Translations under genes and position numbers: made by a program
Notes under the pieces: model-generated
What the model saw: the letters and a program-made list of their open reading frames with translations, nothing else
Databases searched by the model: none
What the model was told of the DNA's origin: nothing
NCBI RefSeq assembly: GCF_014202115.1
Contig: NZ_JACHFW010000006.1
Span: 62,001-126,000, forward strand
Origin: Catenibacillus scindens
GTDB lineage: Bacteria; Bacillota; Clostridia; Lachnospirales; Lachnospiraceae
Length of the DNA stretch: 64,000 nt
Direction of reading: 5' to 3'
In this document: positions 1 to 8,382 of the stretch, piece after piece
Layout of the letters: each line of letters begins with the position of its first letter
Position numbering within the stretch: the stretch's first letter is position 1

Positions 1-789
1 AGGCCACATAAACCTCATCTTGCCGTCTTCCATAGCAATCTTTCCGACACGTCCGCAGATGGCACACTCCACATAATCTTTTCCCGGCTTTGCGATAAGC
101 AGACTGTTATGACAGCCCGGACACGCTTCCTCCTCCTCGGTCTGTCCCAGATATTTCTTCGTCCAGTCGATCTCCGGATGTTTCACAGCATATGCCAGGT
201 TCTGTCCCAGATATTTTGCCCGAAGCACATAATCTTCCCGTGTCAGCGCCTCTCCCGGATCAGCTACCGCGTGGATATTTAAGTGATCAATCACATTGAT
301 CTGGGCAGAAAATGTGGTTGTGTAAAGGGTGGCAAGGCCAAGAGATGTCCAGTTCTCTGTGAGGGCTCCCCCTACGGAGATCAAAGCCCCCGGCCGGTGC
401 TGTGTCCGTCCGCCAAGCCATTCCGGAGCGCCACCGTCCAATTCCCATCCGGCCACATCCATCTTAGGCCCAAAAATCCTATCTCTGAAATCAGTCACAA
501 CGCCGCAAGGGGACAGTGACCACACCGGAGCGCCGAGAATATAGCCGTCGCTGTCCAGGAACTTGTCCAAAAGCCATGGAACATCATCTTTTAAAATACA
601 GCCCTTTGGTCCCTTCCATGTACAGGGCATATTCGCGCAGGCCTTACATGGCAGAATATTACACTCATTCAGACGGATCAGCTCCACATCCACGCCCATC
701 TTTTTGGCTTCCATAAGGGCAATCTTCATGTAAGTTTCTGTATTTCCGTTCTTTCTTCCGGCACAAAATGCCGTAATCTTTTTTGCCAT
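1..789 (-). CDS. Flavodoxin-family NAD(P)H-dependent FMN reductase, iron-sulfur flavoprotein-like (partial)
   Basis: The reading frame is open from an ATG at 789 to the window edge (263 codons read), so the C-terminus is missing. It starts 6 bases after a GGAGG site. Residues 8-17 form the FMN phosphate loop of the flavodoxin_2/FMN_red fold (FCAGRKNGNT). Cysteines at about 48, 51, 56 and 64 resemble the compact cluster motif of iron-sulfur flavoproteins, although the spacing is not canonical. A second set, C223-x2-C226 and C242-x2-C245, looks like a zinc-ribbon or rubredoxin-like knuckle at the end. It probably moves electrons from NAD(P)H or ferredoxin to an unknown acceptor in the cytoplasm. 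The fold is clear; cluster type and substrate are inference. Confidence 0.8.
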   Translation of the reverse strand, partial: MAKKITAFCAGRKNGNTETYMKIALMEAKKMGVDVELIRLNECNILPCKACANMPCTWKGPKGCILKDDVPWLLDKFLDSDGYILGAPVWSLSPCGVVTDFRDRIFGPKMDVAGWELDGGAPEWLGGRTQHRPGALISVGGALTENWTSLGLATLYTTTFSAQINVIDHLNIHAVADPGEALTREDYVLRAKYLGQNLAYAVKHPEIDWTKKYLGQTEEEEACPGCHNSLLIAKPGKDYVECAICGRVGKIAMEDGKMRFMWP

Positions 790-850
790 AAAATCCCTCC
801 AAATTCATTCAATACATCGTGTTTTCCGGATCAATCTAATAATCATTTTC

Positions 851-893
851 GTAACAGTTCAGCCCGCGCCATCCCTGATGGCTGAACTGTTAC
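851..893. repeat. Dispersed palindromic repeat, copy a
   Basis: Perfect 14-bp arms GTAACAGTTCAGCC at 851-864 and its complement at 880-893, around a 15-base loop. The same arm recurs at 3474, 16795, 24733 and 29794. It lies between the flavodoxin gene and the tRNA and has no coding potential. The rest of 790-1007 holds nothing else I recognise. Confidence 0.75.
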
Positions 894-1007
894 TCATTTT
901 TATTTTACTATATCCCAATAGGATTCTCAATCTTTTTCCAGAGATTTTATACTCTTCCCATCCCTTGATGTTACGATTCACAGTCCCAGCCACGCCGCTT
1001 TCGCAAG

Positions 1008-1053
1008 AAAAAAAGTCCCAGCCTCACCGGAAAATCCGATGTAAGCCAGGACT
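1008..1053 (-). terminator. Intrinsic terminator of the tRNA-Thr gene
   Basis: On the minus strand, 10 bases after the tRNA, AGTCC at the foot of an imperfect stem pairs with GGACT. A run of seven T follows (the A-run at 1008-1014 on the plus strand). The stem contains several G-U pairs. Its position right behind the tRNA supports the call. Confidence 0.7.
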
Positions 1054-1062
1054 ATAATCATG

Positions 1063-1135
1063 AGCTAATGGCGTGACTTGAACACGTGACCTGCTGATTA
1101 CGAATCAGCTGCTCTACCGACTGAGCTACATTAGC
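1063..1135 (-). tRNA. tRNA-Thr, anticodon CGT
   Basis: This is a 73-base cloverleaf with no encoded CCA. The acceptor stem is GCTAATG/CATTAGC with discriminator T. The D-arm stem is GCTC/GAGC, and the anticodon stem GCTGA/TCAGC closes the loop TTCGTAA. The T-arm loop TTCAAGT sits on a stem whose first pair is A-C. Anticodon CGT reads ACG, so this is the threonine isoacceptor for that codon. It has its own promoter upstream and terminator downstream and is not part of a tRNA cluster here. Confidence 0.93.
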
Positions 1136-1147
1136 TGAACAGCTATT

Positions 1148-1176
1148 AGTATACACAGAATTGATAGAAATATCAA
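1148..1176 (-). promoter_or_regulatory. Promoter of the tRNA-Thr gene
   Basis: On the minus strand, -35 TTGATA (1171-1176), a 17-base spacer and -10 TATACT (1148-1153). The predicted start is only a few bases before the mature tRNA 5' end at 1135. Confidence 0.75.
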
Positions 1177-1184
1177 GTATTTTT

Positions 1185-1592
1185 TTACGAAACTCTGCGT
1201 TTGATTTGTATCAGGACAAGAATCAAGCTGACACCCAGCAAAATGTGACCGATCCCGGCAATGCCGGAAACCGCCGCATTCATACCGGAGGACAGGGATG
1301 TCCCCAGAACCTGGAACACCCCGCGTATCACAAACATTACAGAAGTCAGATTCAGACCAATATGATAGATAACCAGAATGCGTCCGGTCATTGTCCCGGT
1401 AAAGGAAAAACTCTTTTCCAACAAAAGCAGCAAGAGAAAAAATACCGTTCCCAGCAAAAAGTAGTGGGTATGTACGACCCCAAGGGCAGTTTTGCCTGTA
1501 AAGCCGTTAAACTTAGTAAACTCCCGGTAAAACACGCCGCCAATCATTGCGAGAACAGCGTACAGAAGAGCCATTTTCATATAGCGTTTCAT
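1185..1592 (-). CDS. DUF2871 family membrane protein
   Basis: 135 residues. The start at 1592 is chosen because AAGGAGG lies 8 bases upstream; an open frame continues further upstream without a ribosome site. The protein has four hydrophobic segments. The N-terminal stretch (MKRYMKMALLYAVLAMIGG, then FYREFTKFNGFTG and VVHTHYFLLG) is the hallmark of DUF2871, a small integral membrane family of unknown function. It lies 28 bases after the zinc-ribbon membrane protein on the same strand, so the two are probably one transcription unit. No catalytic role can be read from the sequence beyond the conserved His pair in VVHTH. Confidence 0.8.
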   Translation of the reverse strand: MKRYMKMALLYAVLAMIGGVFYREFTKFNGFTGKTALGVVHTHYFLLGTVFFLLLLLLEKSFSFTGTMTGRILVIYHIGLNLTSVMFVIRGVFQVLGTSLSSGMNAAVSGIAGIGHILLGVSLILVLIQIKRRVS

Positions 1593-1620
1593 ATTCAATC
1601 CTCCTTGATTTCTATTCTCT

Positions 1621-2961
1621 TTACTCTGCCCGTTTAGCCAGAAAATCTTCCAGGCTGGCCAGAACCGACAGCACCATAAACATGGCAATCATGGCCGGTG
1701 TACTCATCAGCTCATATAAAGCATCCCGGGGCATAACCGCAGAACAGCTTCTCCATGTAATGAACAGATTAAGAAGCATAAGCAGGAAAGAAAATACAAA
1801 CCCAAGGGACAGCAGAGCCATCGAAGCTACATGGAATCCCCGGAAAAAAGAAGTAAATCCCCACAGGAGCATATATACCAGCCAGAGTACGCCGGCAATA
1901 ATCACCGCAACTCCTCCCGCCGTAGCCATTCCGGCCGAGGCAATTCCAGTCCCTCCGCCGGCAATAAGAAATGATCCTCCGCCCACAGTAATAAGATAAT
2001 AAAGACCATATCCCACACAAAGAACCAGCATACCGCACCCGGTTCCCAAAAGCAAAACCGCTTTTAATATACTTAATGCCTGGTTTTTTACAAAACAGTG
2101 AAGAATCACAAACAGCACAACCGTAATCATTGCCAGCATAACCAGAGCCGCCACTTCGTAGTACAGGCGCCAGGTAACGTCCAGATTATTCACAAAATAC
2201 GTGATATCATCAATATTGGCCATAATCAGATCCATGTCTCCCCCCAGAAACTGACGGATTAAAGACAGACCGCCGGATCTGCGAAAGATCACCACGCAGA
2301 CGCCTAAGGTTGCCAGACCGAGGAGCAGCACAAGGACATCCAGAACACCAATCCGGTGCTTTCTTTGTTTCGGCCGAATGTCCGGATGTTCCTGCAAAAA
2401 TCCGTTAGGAAAATATTTCTCCTTCTCCGGAGCTTTCTCTTGAACTGGCCGGGTGAAGGATTCCTCCCGGTCATAGTCCCGGTGGTAACGAAACGCCTCT
2501 TCTCCATCCTGAAAGTCCCCTTCATCTTCCTGAAAATCCCTTTCGCCGCCGCTCTGTTGTGCCTGACTGTGAGGTAAAACAACTGTTGCTTCACTGTATG
2601 ACGGAAAAGCAGCAGCATTTTTTTCCGTTTTCGGCGGTGTTCCCGGCATCTCGATGCCGTAGGGGTTGCTGCCGTCGGCATCAAAATTGCCATACTGCTC
2701 AAAATCCTCCGGCGTAAATTCCATCTGAGGATTGGTCTTCATGGCTGTGGCCGCCGGCCCTTTAGCGGTATCCGGCACAGGTATTCCCTCCCCGAAATCC
2801 GGCAGGATCACCGTCTTATCATGATCCTCCTCAAATAATTTCATATTTACCTTTGTATCTCCGGTCACTTCTGAACCGTTATTTAACAAAGCTCCGCAGT
2901 TGGGACAATGGTTCATTTTTACATCGTCCCTAAGCTTCGCCCCGCAGTTTATACATATCAT
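1621..2961 (-). CDS. Zinc-ribbon polytopic membrane protein of unknown function
   Basis: 446 residues. I prefer the ATG at 2961 to the one at 2967 because GGAGG then stands 7 bases away instead of 1. The protein opens with a zinc ribbon (C-x2-C ... C-x2-C, reading CINCGAKL and CPNCGALL). An acidic, Gln/Glu-rich linker of about 170 residues follows with no predicted structure. The C-terminal half has about six membrane helices, including a Gly/Ala-rich pair. This build is common in Clostridia next to stress or envelope genes, but no function is established. It probably heads a two-gene unit with the DUF2871 gene. Confidence 0.75.
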   Translation of the reverse strand: MICINCGAKLRDDVKMNHCPNCGALLNNGSEVTGDTKVNMKLFEEDHDKTVILPDFGEGIPVPDTAKGPAATAMKTNPQMEFTPEDFEQYGNFDADGSNPYGIEMPGTPPKTEKNAAAFPSYSEATVVLPHSQAQQSGGERDFQEDEGDFQDGEEAFRYHRDYDREESFTRPVQEKAPEKEKYFPNGFLQEHPDIRPKQRKHRIGVLDVLVLLLGLATLGVCVVIFRRSGGLSLIRQFLGGDMDLIMANIDDITYFVNNLDVTWRLYYEVAALVMLAMITVVLFVILHCFVKNQALSILKAVLLLGTGCGMLVLCVGYGLYYLITVGGGSFLIAGGGTGIASAGMATAGGVAVIIAGVLWLVYMLLWGFTSFFRGFHVASMALLSLGFVFSFLLMLLNLFITWRSCSAVMPRDALYELMSTPAMIAMFMVLSVLASLEDFLAKRAE

Positions 2962-3029
2962 AAACATTCCTCCAGTTTATATCGTAAAAACAGCCGGCCT
3001 TGCCGCCGGATATCTTTTCACTTTTGCCG

Positions 3030-3107
3030 CTATCTGGCCATGAGACTGTGAGACCGCGTCATCTGCGGGAATCTTACGATCTATGGCCAAATAGATACGT
3101 TTTTTTT
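3030..3107 (+). repeat. Inverted repeat followed by a T-run
   Basis: CTATCTGGCCAT at 3030-3041 pairs with ATGGCCAAATAG at 3083-3094 (one mismatch), and eight T follow at 3100-3107. Read rightward it resembles a terminator. Read leftward it lies in the 5' region of the zinc-ribbon gene. Its role is undecided. Confidence 0.4.
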
Positions 3108-3221
3108 ATTATAACATGACTGGGGCGAAAAACACTATTCAATAAAATACCAAAAAGCTTTGCTCAAACCCCCGCAGCTCTGTGCTTTTTTCCGAAACGG
3201 GAGGAACGGCCGCAGAAGCAG

Positions 3222-3473
3222 TTACGATTTTGGTTCATTTGGCGTATGGAGGCTGAATACGTTGGACGCAACAAGAATATTCCACTGGCCTTTCTGACTG
3301 CTGCCAACACGCTCCAGCACATGATTCTTTTTCATCTTTGTAATATAATATTTTACCTTGCTCAATCTCCAGCCAAGCTTCCCTGCCATTTCCTTTGCTT
3401 GGTCTGTTGTCGGGCCACCTTGGTCTGTAGCTTGGTCTGTTGTGAGATCGGTATGACTGCGATTATATTTTTG
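3222..3473 (-). pseudogene. C-terminal remnant of an AAA_4 / AlbA_2-type ATP-binding protein
   Basis: Reading leftward, about 60 codons end at a TAA (3222-3224). They encode a winged-helix tail (KLGWRLSKVKYYITKMKKN, then LERVGSSQKGQW). This matches the usual C-terminus of divergent AAA_4 (AlbA_2) DNA-binding ATPases. A threonine/glutamine repeat linker (TTDQATDQGG, PTTDQ) precedes it. There is no start codon, and the frame meets a stop inside the palindromic repeat at 3474. The front of the gene is gone, and the break coincides with the repeat. Confidence 0.5.
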
Positions 3474-3503
3474 GTAACAGTTCGGCCATCAGGGATGGGT
3501 GCC
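3474..3503. repeat. Dispersed palindromic repeat, copy b (one arm)
   Basis: GTAACAGTTCGGCCATCAGG and following bases match the right half of the copy at 851-893 in reverse orientation, with one mismatch in the arm. It forms the 5' edge of the AAA_4 remnant. Confidence 0.6.
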
Positions 3504-3579
3504 AGATAACATCGGGATAGGGTATACTATTTAGGATGTCAGGGAAACTGTTTCCCTTTTAATAAAAGGCAAAATCAAA

Positions 3580-3622
3580 TTAGCACTCACCTCTTGACAT
3601 GGCTAACAACATGTGTTATAGT
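3580..3622 (+). promoter_or_regulatory. hsp20 promoter with degenerate CIRCE operator
   Basis: Promoter: -35 TTGACA (3594-3599), 17-base spacer, -10 TATAGT (3617-3622). A perfect CIRCE left half, TTAGCACTC (3580-3588), is followed after exactly nine bases by CATGGCTAA (3598-3606), which keeps 6 of 9 bases of the right half. This points to HrcA control with a weakened operator. A second dyad, ATGTGTT-N6-AACACAT (3611-3630), surrounds the -10 box and may bind another repressor. Confidence 0.65.
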
Positions 3623-3742
3623 AAACACATAGAAAAGAAAAAGCAAGGTTACATCCCTGACAGGGATAGCATTATAGTGACAGTTCTCATTACTGGACTG
3701 CTGCACATTATACATAGGGTTCTCATTGAAGGAGGCATTTTT

Positions 3743-4168
3743 ATGATTTCAAGAAATAATTATGGTCTGGATTTATTTAATGATATTTTTAAAGACCCGT
3801 TTTGGAATACTTTTTACACAGATGGCAAGGACAGACCTATGAAGACAGATATTTATGAGACGCCTTCCATGTATCTTCTGGAGATTGAACTTCCCGGTTA
3901 TTCCAGGGACGACATTCAGGCAGAACTGGAGAACGGCTATCTGACCATCTCCGCATCCCAGCCGAGACGTATTGAGGAAGGCGAGGAAAAGATGCAGCTT
4001 GTCCGCCGGGAGCGCTACCAGGGTTCCTACAAGCGCAGCTTCTATGTAGGCGACGACCTGCAGCAAGAAGATATTAAAGCTTCCTTTAAGAATGGCATAC
4101 TAAAGCTGACCATTCCAAAAGAAGTTCAGAAAAAGCTTAAAGAAAAGCGTTTTATCGCCATTGAATAA
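3743..4168 (+). CDS. Hsp20 family small heat-shock protein
   Basis: 141 residues. The start at 3743 follows GGAGG by 7 bases; the longer open frame upstream runs through the promoter and is not coding. The alpha-crystallin domain occupies about residues 34-135 (DIYETPSMYLLEIELPGYS, then LENGYLTIS). The tail RFIAIE carries the I-x-I type anchor used in oligomer assembly. It is a cytoplasmic, ATP-independent holdase that keeps unfolding proteins soluble. The CIRCE-like site upstream suggests heat induction. It stands alone between its own promoter and a strong terminator. Confidence 0.93.
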   Translation: MISRNNYGLDLFNDIFKDPFWNTFYTDGKDRPMKTDIYETPSMYLLEIELPGYSRDDIQAELENGYLTISASQPRRIEEGEEKMQLVRRERYQGSYKRSFYVGDDLQQEDIKASFKNGILKLTIPKEVQKKLKEKRFIAIE

Positions 4169-4206
4169 TGATCATACTGTTTATCCCTTATCCCCCTTAT
4201 TATAGG

Positions 4207-4239
4207 AAAGGCGGCCCGTGTTTTTTCCGGGCCGCCTTT
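4207..4239. terminator. Bidirectional terminator between hsp20 and relQ
   Basis: AAAGGCGGCCCG and its perfect complement form a 12-bp stem with a 9-base loop. Flanking A and T stretches let it serve both convergent genes. Confidence 0.85.
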
Positions 4240-4296
4240 CTGTGATCATGTTATCTAAAAAGTGTGCTTTGCAGATTTCCGCCTGCGGCGGGTCAT

Positions 4297-5076
4297 TTAC
4301 GAATTTACTTTTTTATCCTCCCCATCCCCGTTTTCCCGGATCTGCTCCTCCTCAATAATAACCCCGAACACTTCCTCAATGGTTTTTTCTTCGTAGCTTT
4401 CCTCGTCTAAATCCGGCATATATTCCGGCTCCCTGTAATTTTGGATCTCCTCGTTAAGCGCCAGCATTTTCCGGTCAAGAAAAGCGGTAATATCCGCGCA
4501 CTCTTTCAGCTCACGGCGTATATGTTCCGGGGCTTTGCCGTCAAACTTATAATACATCTTGTGTTCTAAACTTGCCCAAAAATCCATAGCAATGGTCCGG
4601 ATCTGTATCTCAACTTTTGTATAGACCACCTGCTGGGATAGATATACCGGCACCGACACGATCATATGGTAGCTCATATAACCGTTTTCTTTGGGGTGGG
4701 CTATGTAATCCTTTACCTTCAGCACCTTCACATCATTCTGACTGGCGATCAGCTCTGCGATAGTATAGATGTCCGTTGTAAAGGAACAGGTAATGCGGAT
4801 GCCCGCAATATCATTAATATATCGAACCACATTAGCGATGGAAGGCTCCCTGTGGTTTATATTCATCTTTCGTACAATGCTTTTCGGGGATTTTATCCGC
4901 GATTTAATATGCTCGATGGGTGTATAGCCGCATCTTAATACAAATTCTTTGTTTAATACATTAATCTTTGTTTTAATCACTTCCAATGCCGACTCATAGA
5001 GCAGCAGCATTCTCCCCCAGGACAGTGTTTCTCCGGGAATCCCCGGCAGTTCGATTCTGACGTCATCATTATCCAT
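4297..5076 (-). CDS. relQ: Small alarmone synthetase, RelQ-type GTP pyrophosphokinase
   Basis: 259 residues starting 7 bases after GGAGG. It transfers pyrophosphate from ATP to GDP or GTP to make (p)ppGpp in the cytoplasm. The RelA/SpoT synthetase fold spans about residues 40-200: the substrate segment KSPKSIVRKM, the strand and loop of DIAGIRITCSF, HPKENGYMSYH, and the catalytic-site strand EIQIRTIAMDFWASLEHK. There is no HD hydrolase domain and no TGS/ACT region, so it is a stand-alone synthetase. The C-terminal 60 residues are acidic and probably helical, as in RelQ tetramers. Synthetase activity is well supported; the trigger is unknown. Confidence 0.9.
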   Translation of the reverse strand: MDNDDVRIELPGIPGETLSWGRMLLLYESALEVIKTKINVLNKEFVLRCGYTPIEHIKSRIKSPKSIVRKMNINHREPSIANVVRYINDIAGIRITCSFTTDIYTIAELIASQNDVKVLKVKDYIAHPKENGYMSYHMIVSVPVYLSQQVVYTKVEIQIRTIAMDFWASLEHKMYYKFDGKAPEHIRRELKECADITAFLDRKMLALNEEIQNYREPEYMPDLDEESYEEKTIEEVFGVIIEEEQIRENGDGEDKKVNS

Positions 5077-5181
5077 AATACAACCTCCTCATAATGATTC
5101 ATGTCTGTAAACCGTTTCTTATCATAACACATTTTTCCGTCCAAAAGGCAGTTTTTATATTCTTTTAAGAAAACTTTTACC

Positions 5182-5225
5182 AAAAAAGACTGCCGGCAGC
5201 TTTCTTGCTTTGCCGACAGTCTTTT
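5182..5225 (-). terminator. Terminator of the flavodiiron gene
   Basis: On the minus strand an AAAAGACTG-type arm pairs across a 12-base loop (one mismatch) and ends in a run of six T. It lies between the flavodiiron gene and relQ and separates their transcription. Confidence 0.8.
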
Positions 5226-5301
5226 GAGAAATCATATAACCGTTTCGCAGGCCCCGATCTTAGGGGCTTTCCGCGTCTAAACGATTACAAAGTATTAAGC
5301 T

Positions 5302-6711
5302 TTAAGCTTCTTCGCTGAACTGGTCTTTGCCAACGCCGCACAGAGGGCATACCCAATCTTCCGGTACATCTTCCCATTTTGTGCCTGCTGCTACGCCGTT
5401 ATCCGGATCGCCTTCAGCTTCGTCATAAACATAGCCACATACATCACATACATATTTCTTCATTGAGCCGTTCTCCTTTCCTTCATCCTTTTTTTCATTT
5501 TCAAAGCCTGGAACAACAGAGGCCGCAATGGCATCCGCCAGCGCGTCCAGAGACTGTTCCTGCTCTGGCTTCAGAGAAGACTTTAATGTCAGCTCCTCCT
5601 CCAGAATTGTATTATTTTTAAGACTGGAGAGGATCTCCTTCATCAGTCTTCCGGAAGCCGGGCTCCATGAACCGTTCTGGATGATCGCCATCGTACGGTT
5701 CTGTAAATTGTGCGCTGCCAGATCATGCAGCAGATTTTCCATGGATACAAAAATTCCATTATTGTAAGTTGCCGACGCAAATACAATATGGCTGCACCGG
5801 AAAGCTTCAGAGATCAGATAGGAGGCGTGGGTCACAGAAGCGTCATAGACAGTAATGTTTTTCACACCCCGGTCCGCCAGCTTCCCGGCCAGAATATCCA
5901 CCGCATTTTCAGTATTCCCATAAATAGAACCATAAAACAGGGTCACAGCCGCATCTTCCGGTGTATAAGAACTCCAAAGCTGATATTTCTCAATAAGTTC
6001 TCCGATATTTTCTCTCCAGATCAGTCCGTGGAGAGGGCAGATCATCTTAATATCCAGCCCTGCAGCTTTTTTAAGCAATGCCTGAACCTGCACACCGTAT
6101 TTGCCTACAATATTTGTGTAGTATCTGCGGTAATCATCCATCCAGTCCCGGTCAATATTTACTTCATCGGCAAAAATATTGCCGTTAATAGCCCCAAAGG
6201 TACCAAACGCATCCGCAGAGAATAAAATCCCCTCTGTACTTTCATAGGCAACCATAACTTCCGGCCAGTGAACCATTGGCGCAGACACAAAAGTAAATGT
6301 ATGCTTTCCGCTGGAGAAGGTGTCTTTCTCTTTTACGATAACCGCTCTACTGTCAATATCAAAATCGAAAAACTGTTTGATCAGCCCCTGGATCTTTGTA
6401 TTGCAAATGATCTTCACATTTGGATAACGCAATACCAGCTCGTCTATCACTGCACAGTGATCCGGTTCCATATGTGTCACTACAAGATAGTCCAGAGGTC
6501 TGTCGCCTAAAACTGCCTGTATATTTTCAAAAAATTGATGACTTACAGCCTTATCTACCGTATCAAACAACACAGTTTTCTCGTCCGTCCAGAGATAGGA
6601 ATTATAGGAAACGCCTCTTGGGATGGGATAAACATTTTCAAACAGGGCAAGTCTCCGGTCATTAGCTCCTACCCAATAAAGCTCTTCACTGATTTTTTTC
6701 ACAAATTGCAT
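5302..6711 (-). CDS. Flavodiiron protein fused to rubredoxin (O2/NO reductase)
   Basis: 469 residues. Residues 1-250 are the metallo-beta-lactamase-like diiron domain. The ligands H80-x-E82-x-D84-H85, H148, D167 and H228 can be read directly. Residues 256-400 are a flavodoxin domain with the FMN loop YGSIYGNTE. After a charged linker, the last 52 residues are a rubredoxin with CDVCGYVYD and CPLCG knuckles. The protein reduces O2 to water, or NO to N2O, with rubredoxin feeding electrons to FMN and the diiron site. It protects an anaerobe from air and nitrosative stress. Separate FprA and rubredoxin proteins are usual in Clostridia; here both are one chain. The gene follows gatB by 210 bases and ends at its own terminator. 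Confidence 0.95.
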   Translation of the reverse strand: MQFVKKISEELYWVGANDRRLALFENVYPIPRGVSYNSYLWTDEKTVLFDTVDKAVSHQFFENIQAVLGDRPLDYLVVTHMEPDHCAVIDELVLRYPNVKIICNTKIQGLIKQFFDFDIDSRAVIVKEKDTFSSGKHTFTFVSAPMVHWPEVMVAYESTEGILFSADAFGTFGAINGNIFADEVNIDRDWMDDYRRYYTNIVGKYGVQVQALLKKAAGLDIKMICPLHGLIWRENIGELIEKYQLWSSYTPEDAAVTLFYGSIYGNTENAVDILAGKLADRGVKNITVYDASVTHASYLISEAFRCSHIVFASATYNNGIFVSMENLLHDLAAHNLQNRTMAIIQNGSWSPASGRLMKEILSSLKNNTILEEELTLKSSLKPEQEQSLDALADAIAASVVPGFENEKKDEGKENGSMKKYVCDVCGYVYDEAEGDPDNGVAAGTKWEDVPEDWVCPLCGVGKDQFSEEA

Positions 6712-6921
6712 CTTCTTCTCCTTCCTTTAAGTCTCTTCCAAATATGTACACGGGAAATAGGGTTTCCCTGTATAACCATCCGCGGCGGCAAGCCGCCAAT
6801 GCGGCGATTATACTATATAGTTAAGCTTAATTTCGAATAGATCCTGTCAAAGCTATTTTAATCAAACTCGCTATTTCGGTCAAGACTTGGAGAAGGATAA
6901 TTTTAAACAAAATTGATAAAT

Positions 6922-8382
6922 TTAGTCATCATTTTTTGGTAACTTATACGACACAAGCCGCTCTGTCAGCATCCGGTTCACCAAACCCGGATCAGCCTTG
7001 CCCTTCATCTGTTTCATCACCTGTCCCACAAGGAAACCGAGAACTTTTGTTTTTCCACCCTTATACTCTTCCACCGTCTTCGGGTTGTCACTCAGCACTT
7101 TATCTGTGATCTCCTCCAAAAGACCGGTATCTGTGACAGTTTTTAAGCCTTTTTCTTCCATATAAATTTCCGGATCCGCATCGTCAGTGAAAATAGCTTC
7201 AAAAACTTTCCGGGCGTTCTGATTGTTCAGATCCCCTTTATCCGTCAAAGTGATCAACGCGGCAAGATGTTCCGGCGCAAAAGACACATGATCCAGATCT
7301 ACAGAAGTTTCTCTTGCCAGGCGGATCGTCTCTCCGGTCAGCCAGTTAGCTGCCTTCTTTGCCTGCCCGCACAGACTTACTGTCTTTTCAAATATTTCCG
7401 CAATATTTCTGGAATCCGTGAGGAGGGCCGCTTCATCCTCTGTAAGTCCCCAGCTTTCCATATAGCGGGCCGCTTTTTCCTCCCGCATTTCCGGAAGGTC
7501 CTCATTTGTCCGCGCCATCCACTGCTCGTCAATATACACAGGAGGGAGATCCGGATCCGGGAAATAACGGTAGTCCTTGGCGTCCTCTTTGGAACGCATG
7601 GCGTAGGAGTATTCTTTATTGTCATCCCAGCGCCGGGTTTCCTGCTCAACCTGGCGTCCTTCCTCCAAAAGCTCAATCTGGCGCTCCCGCTCATTATCAA
7701 TGGCCCGGACGATTGCCTTAAAGGAGTTCAGGTTTTTCATCTCCGTGCGCACGCCCAGCACATCGCTCCCGACTTCCCGGACAGAGAGGTTTACATCGGC
7801 CCTCATGGAGCCTTCTTGAAGTTTACAGTCGGAGATACCAAGGTAACGGCATATACTTCTCAGTTTTTCCAGATAGGCAATGACTTCTTCCGAGTTTCTC
7901 ATATCCGGCTCAGACACAATCTCGATGAGGGGCACGCCGCTCCGGTTAAAATCCACAAGGGAACTGTCCTCCCACTCATCGTGAACCAGCTTGCCCGCGT
8001 CTTCTTCCATATGCATCTCATGGATGCGAACCCGCCGGGTTCCCCCGCCGGTGGAAATATCCAGCCATCCGTCGTGACAGATGGGCAGATAAAGCTGGGA
8101 TATCTGATAGTTCTGTGGATTATCGGGATAAAAATAATTTTTGCGGTCAAAGCGGCACAGCCGGTTGACATGACAGTGGGTGGCCGCTCCGAGAGCCAGG
8201 GCATCCTCCACTACCTGACGGTTTAATACCGGGAGGGCTCCTGGGAGGCCTGAACATACCGGACAGATATGGGTGTTGGGAGCGCCGCCAAACTCTGTGG
8301 AACATCCGCAGAAGATTTTTGTTTTTGTTGAAAGCTCCACATGGACTTCCAGACCGATGACAGTTTCATATTGCTTGGACAT
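6922..8382 (-). CDS. gatB: Asp-tRNA(Asn)/Glu-tRNA(Gln) amidotransferase subunit B
   Basis: 486 residues. Its ATG overlaps the gatA stop by one base (TAATG), so translation is coupled. The GatB kinase/cradle domain (about 1-290) shows the family signatures YETVIGLEVHVELSTKTK, FDRKNYFYPDNPQNYQISQ and the metal-site cysteines (CGC, CPVC). The last 150 residues are the GatB/YqeY helical tail that grips the tRNA elbow. GatB activates the mischarged Asp or Glu with ATP and receives ammonia from GatA. Last gene of the aspS-gatCAB operon. Confidence 0.96.
   Translation of the reverse strand: MSKQYETVIGLEVHVELSTKTKIFCGCSTEFGGAPNTHICPVCSGLPGALPVLNRQVVEDALALGAATHCHVNRLCRFDRKNYFYPDNPQNYQISQLYLPICHDGWLDISTGGGTRRVRIHEMHMEEDAGKLVHDEWEDSSLVDFNRSGVPLIEIVSEPDMRNSEEVIAYLEKLRSICRYLGISDCKLQEGSMRADVNLSVREVGSDVLGVRTEMKNLNSFKAIVRAIDNERERQIELLEEGRQVEQETRRWDDNKEYSYAMRSKEDAKDYRYFPDPDLPPVYIDEQWMARTNEDLPEMREEKAARYMESWGLTEDEAALLTDSRNIAEIFEKTVSLCGQAKKAANWLTGETIRLARETSVDLDHVSFAPEHLAALITLTDKGDLNNQNARKVFEAIFTDDADPEIYMEEKGLKTVTDTGLLEEITDKVLSDNPKTVEEYKGGKTKVLGFLVGQVMKQMKGKADPGLVNRMLTERLVSYKLPKNDD

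Noticed and set aside
3246-3509. Plus-strand open frame of 87 codons
   Set aside because: The minus strand reads a recognisable AAA_4 C-terminus over the same bases; the plus frame is a shadow.
6780-6880. Promoter for the flavodiiron gene (TTGACA and TATAAT both present)
   Set aside because: The two boxes are about 32 bases apart and cannot form one promoter; the real start could not be decided.
7267-8226. Long plus-strand open frame inside gatB
   Set aside because: It lies antisense to a well-conserved gene, has no ribosome site and no recognisable protein features.
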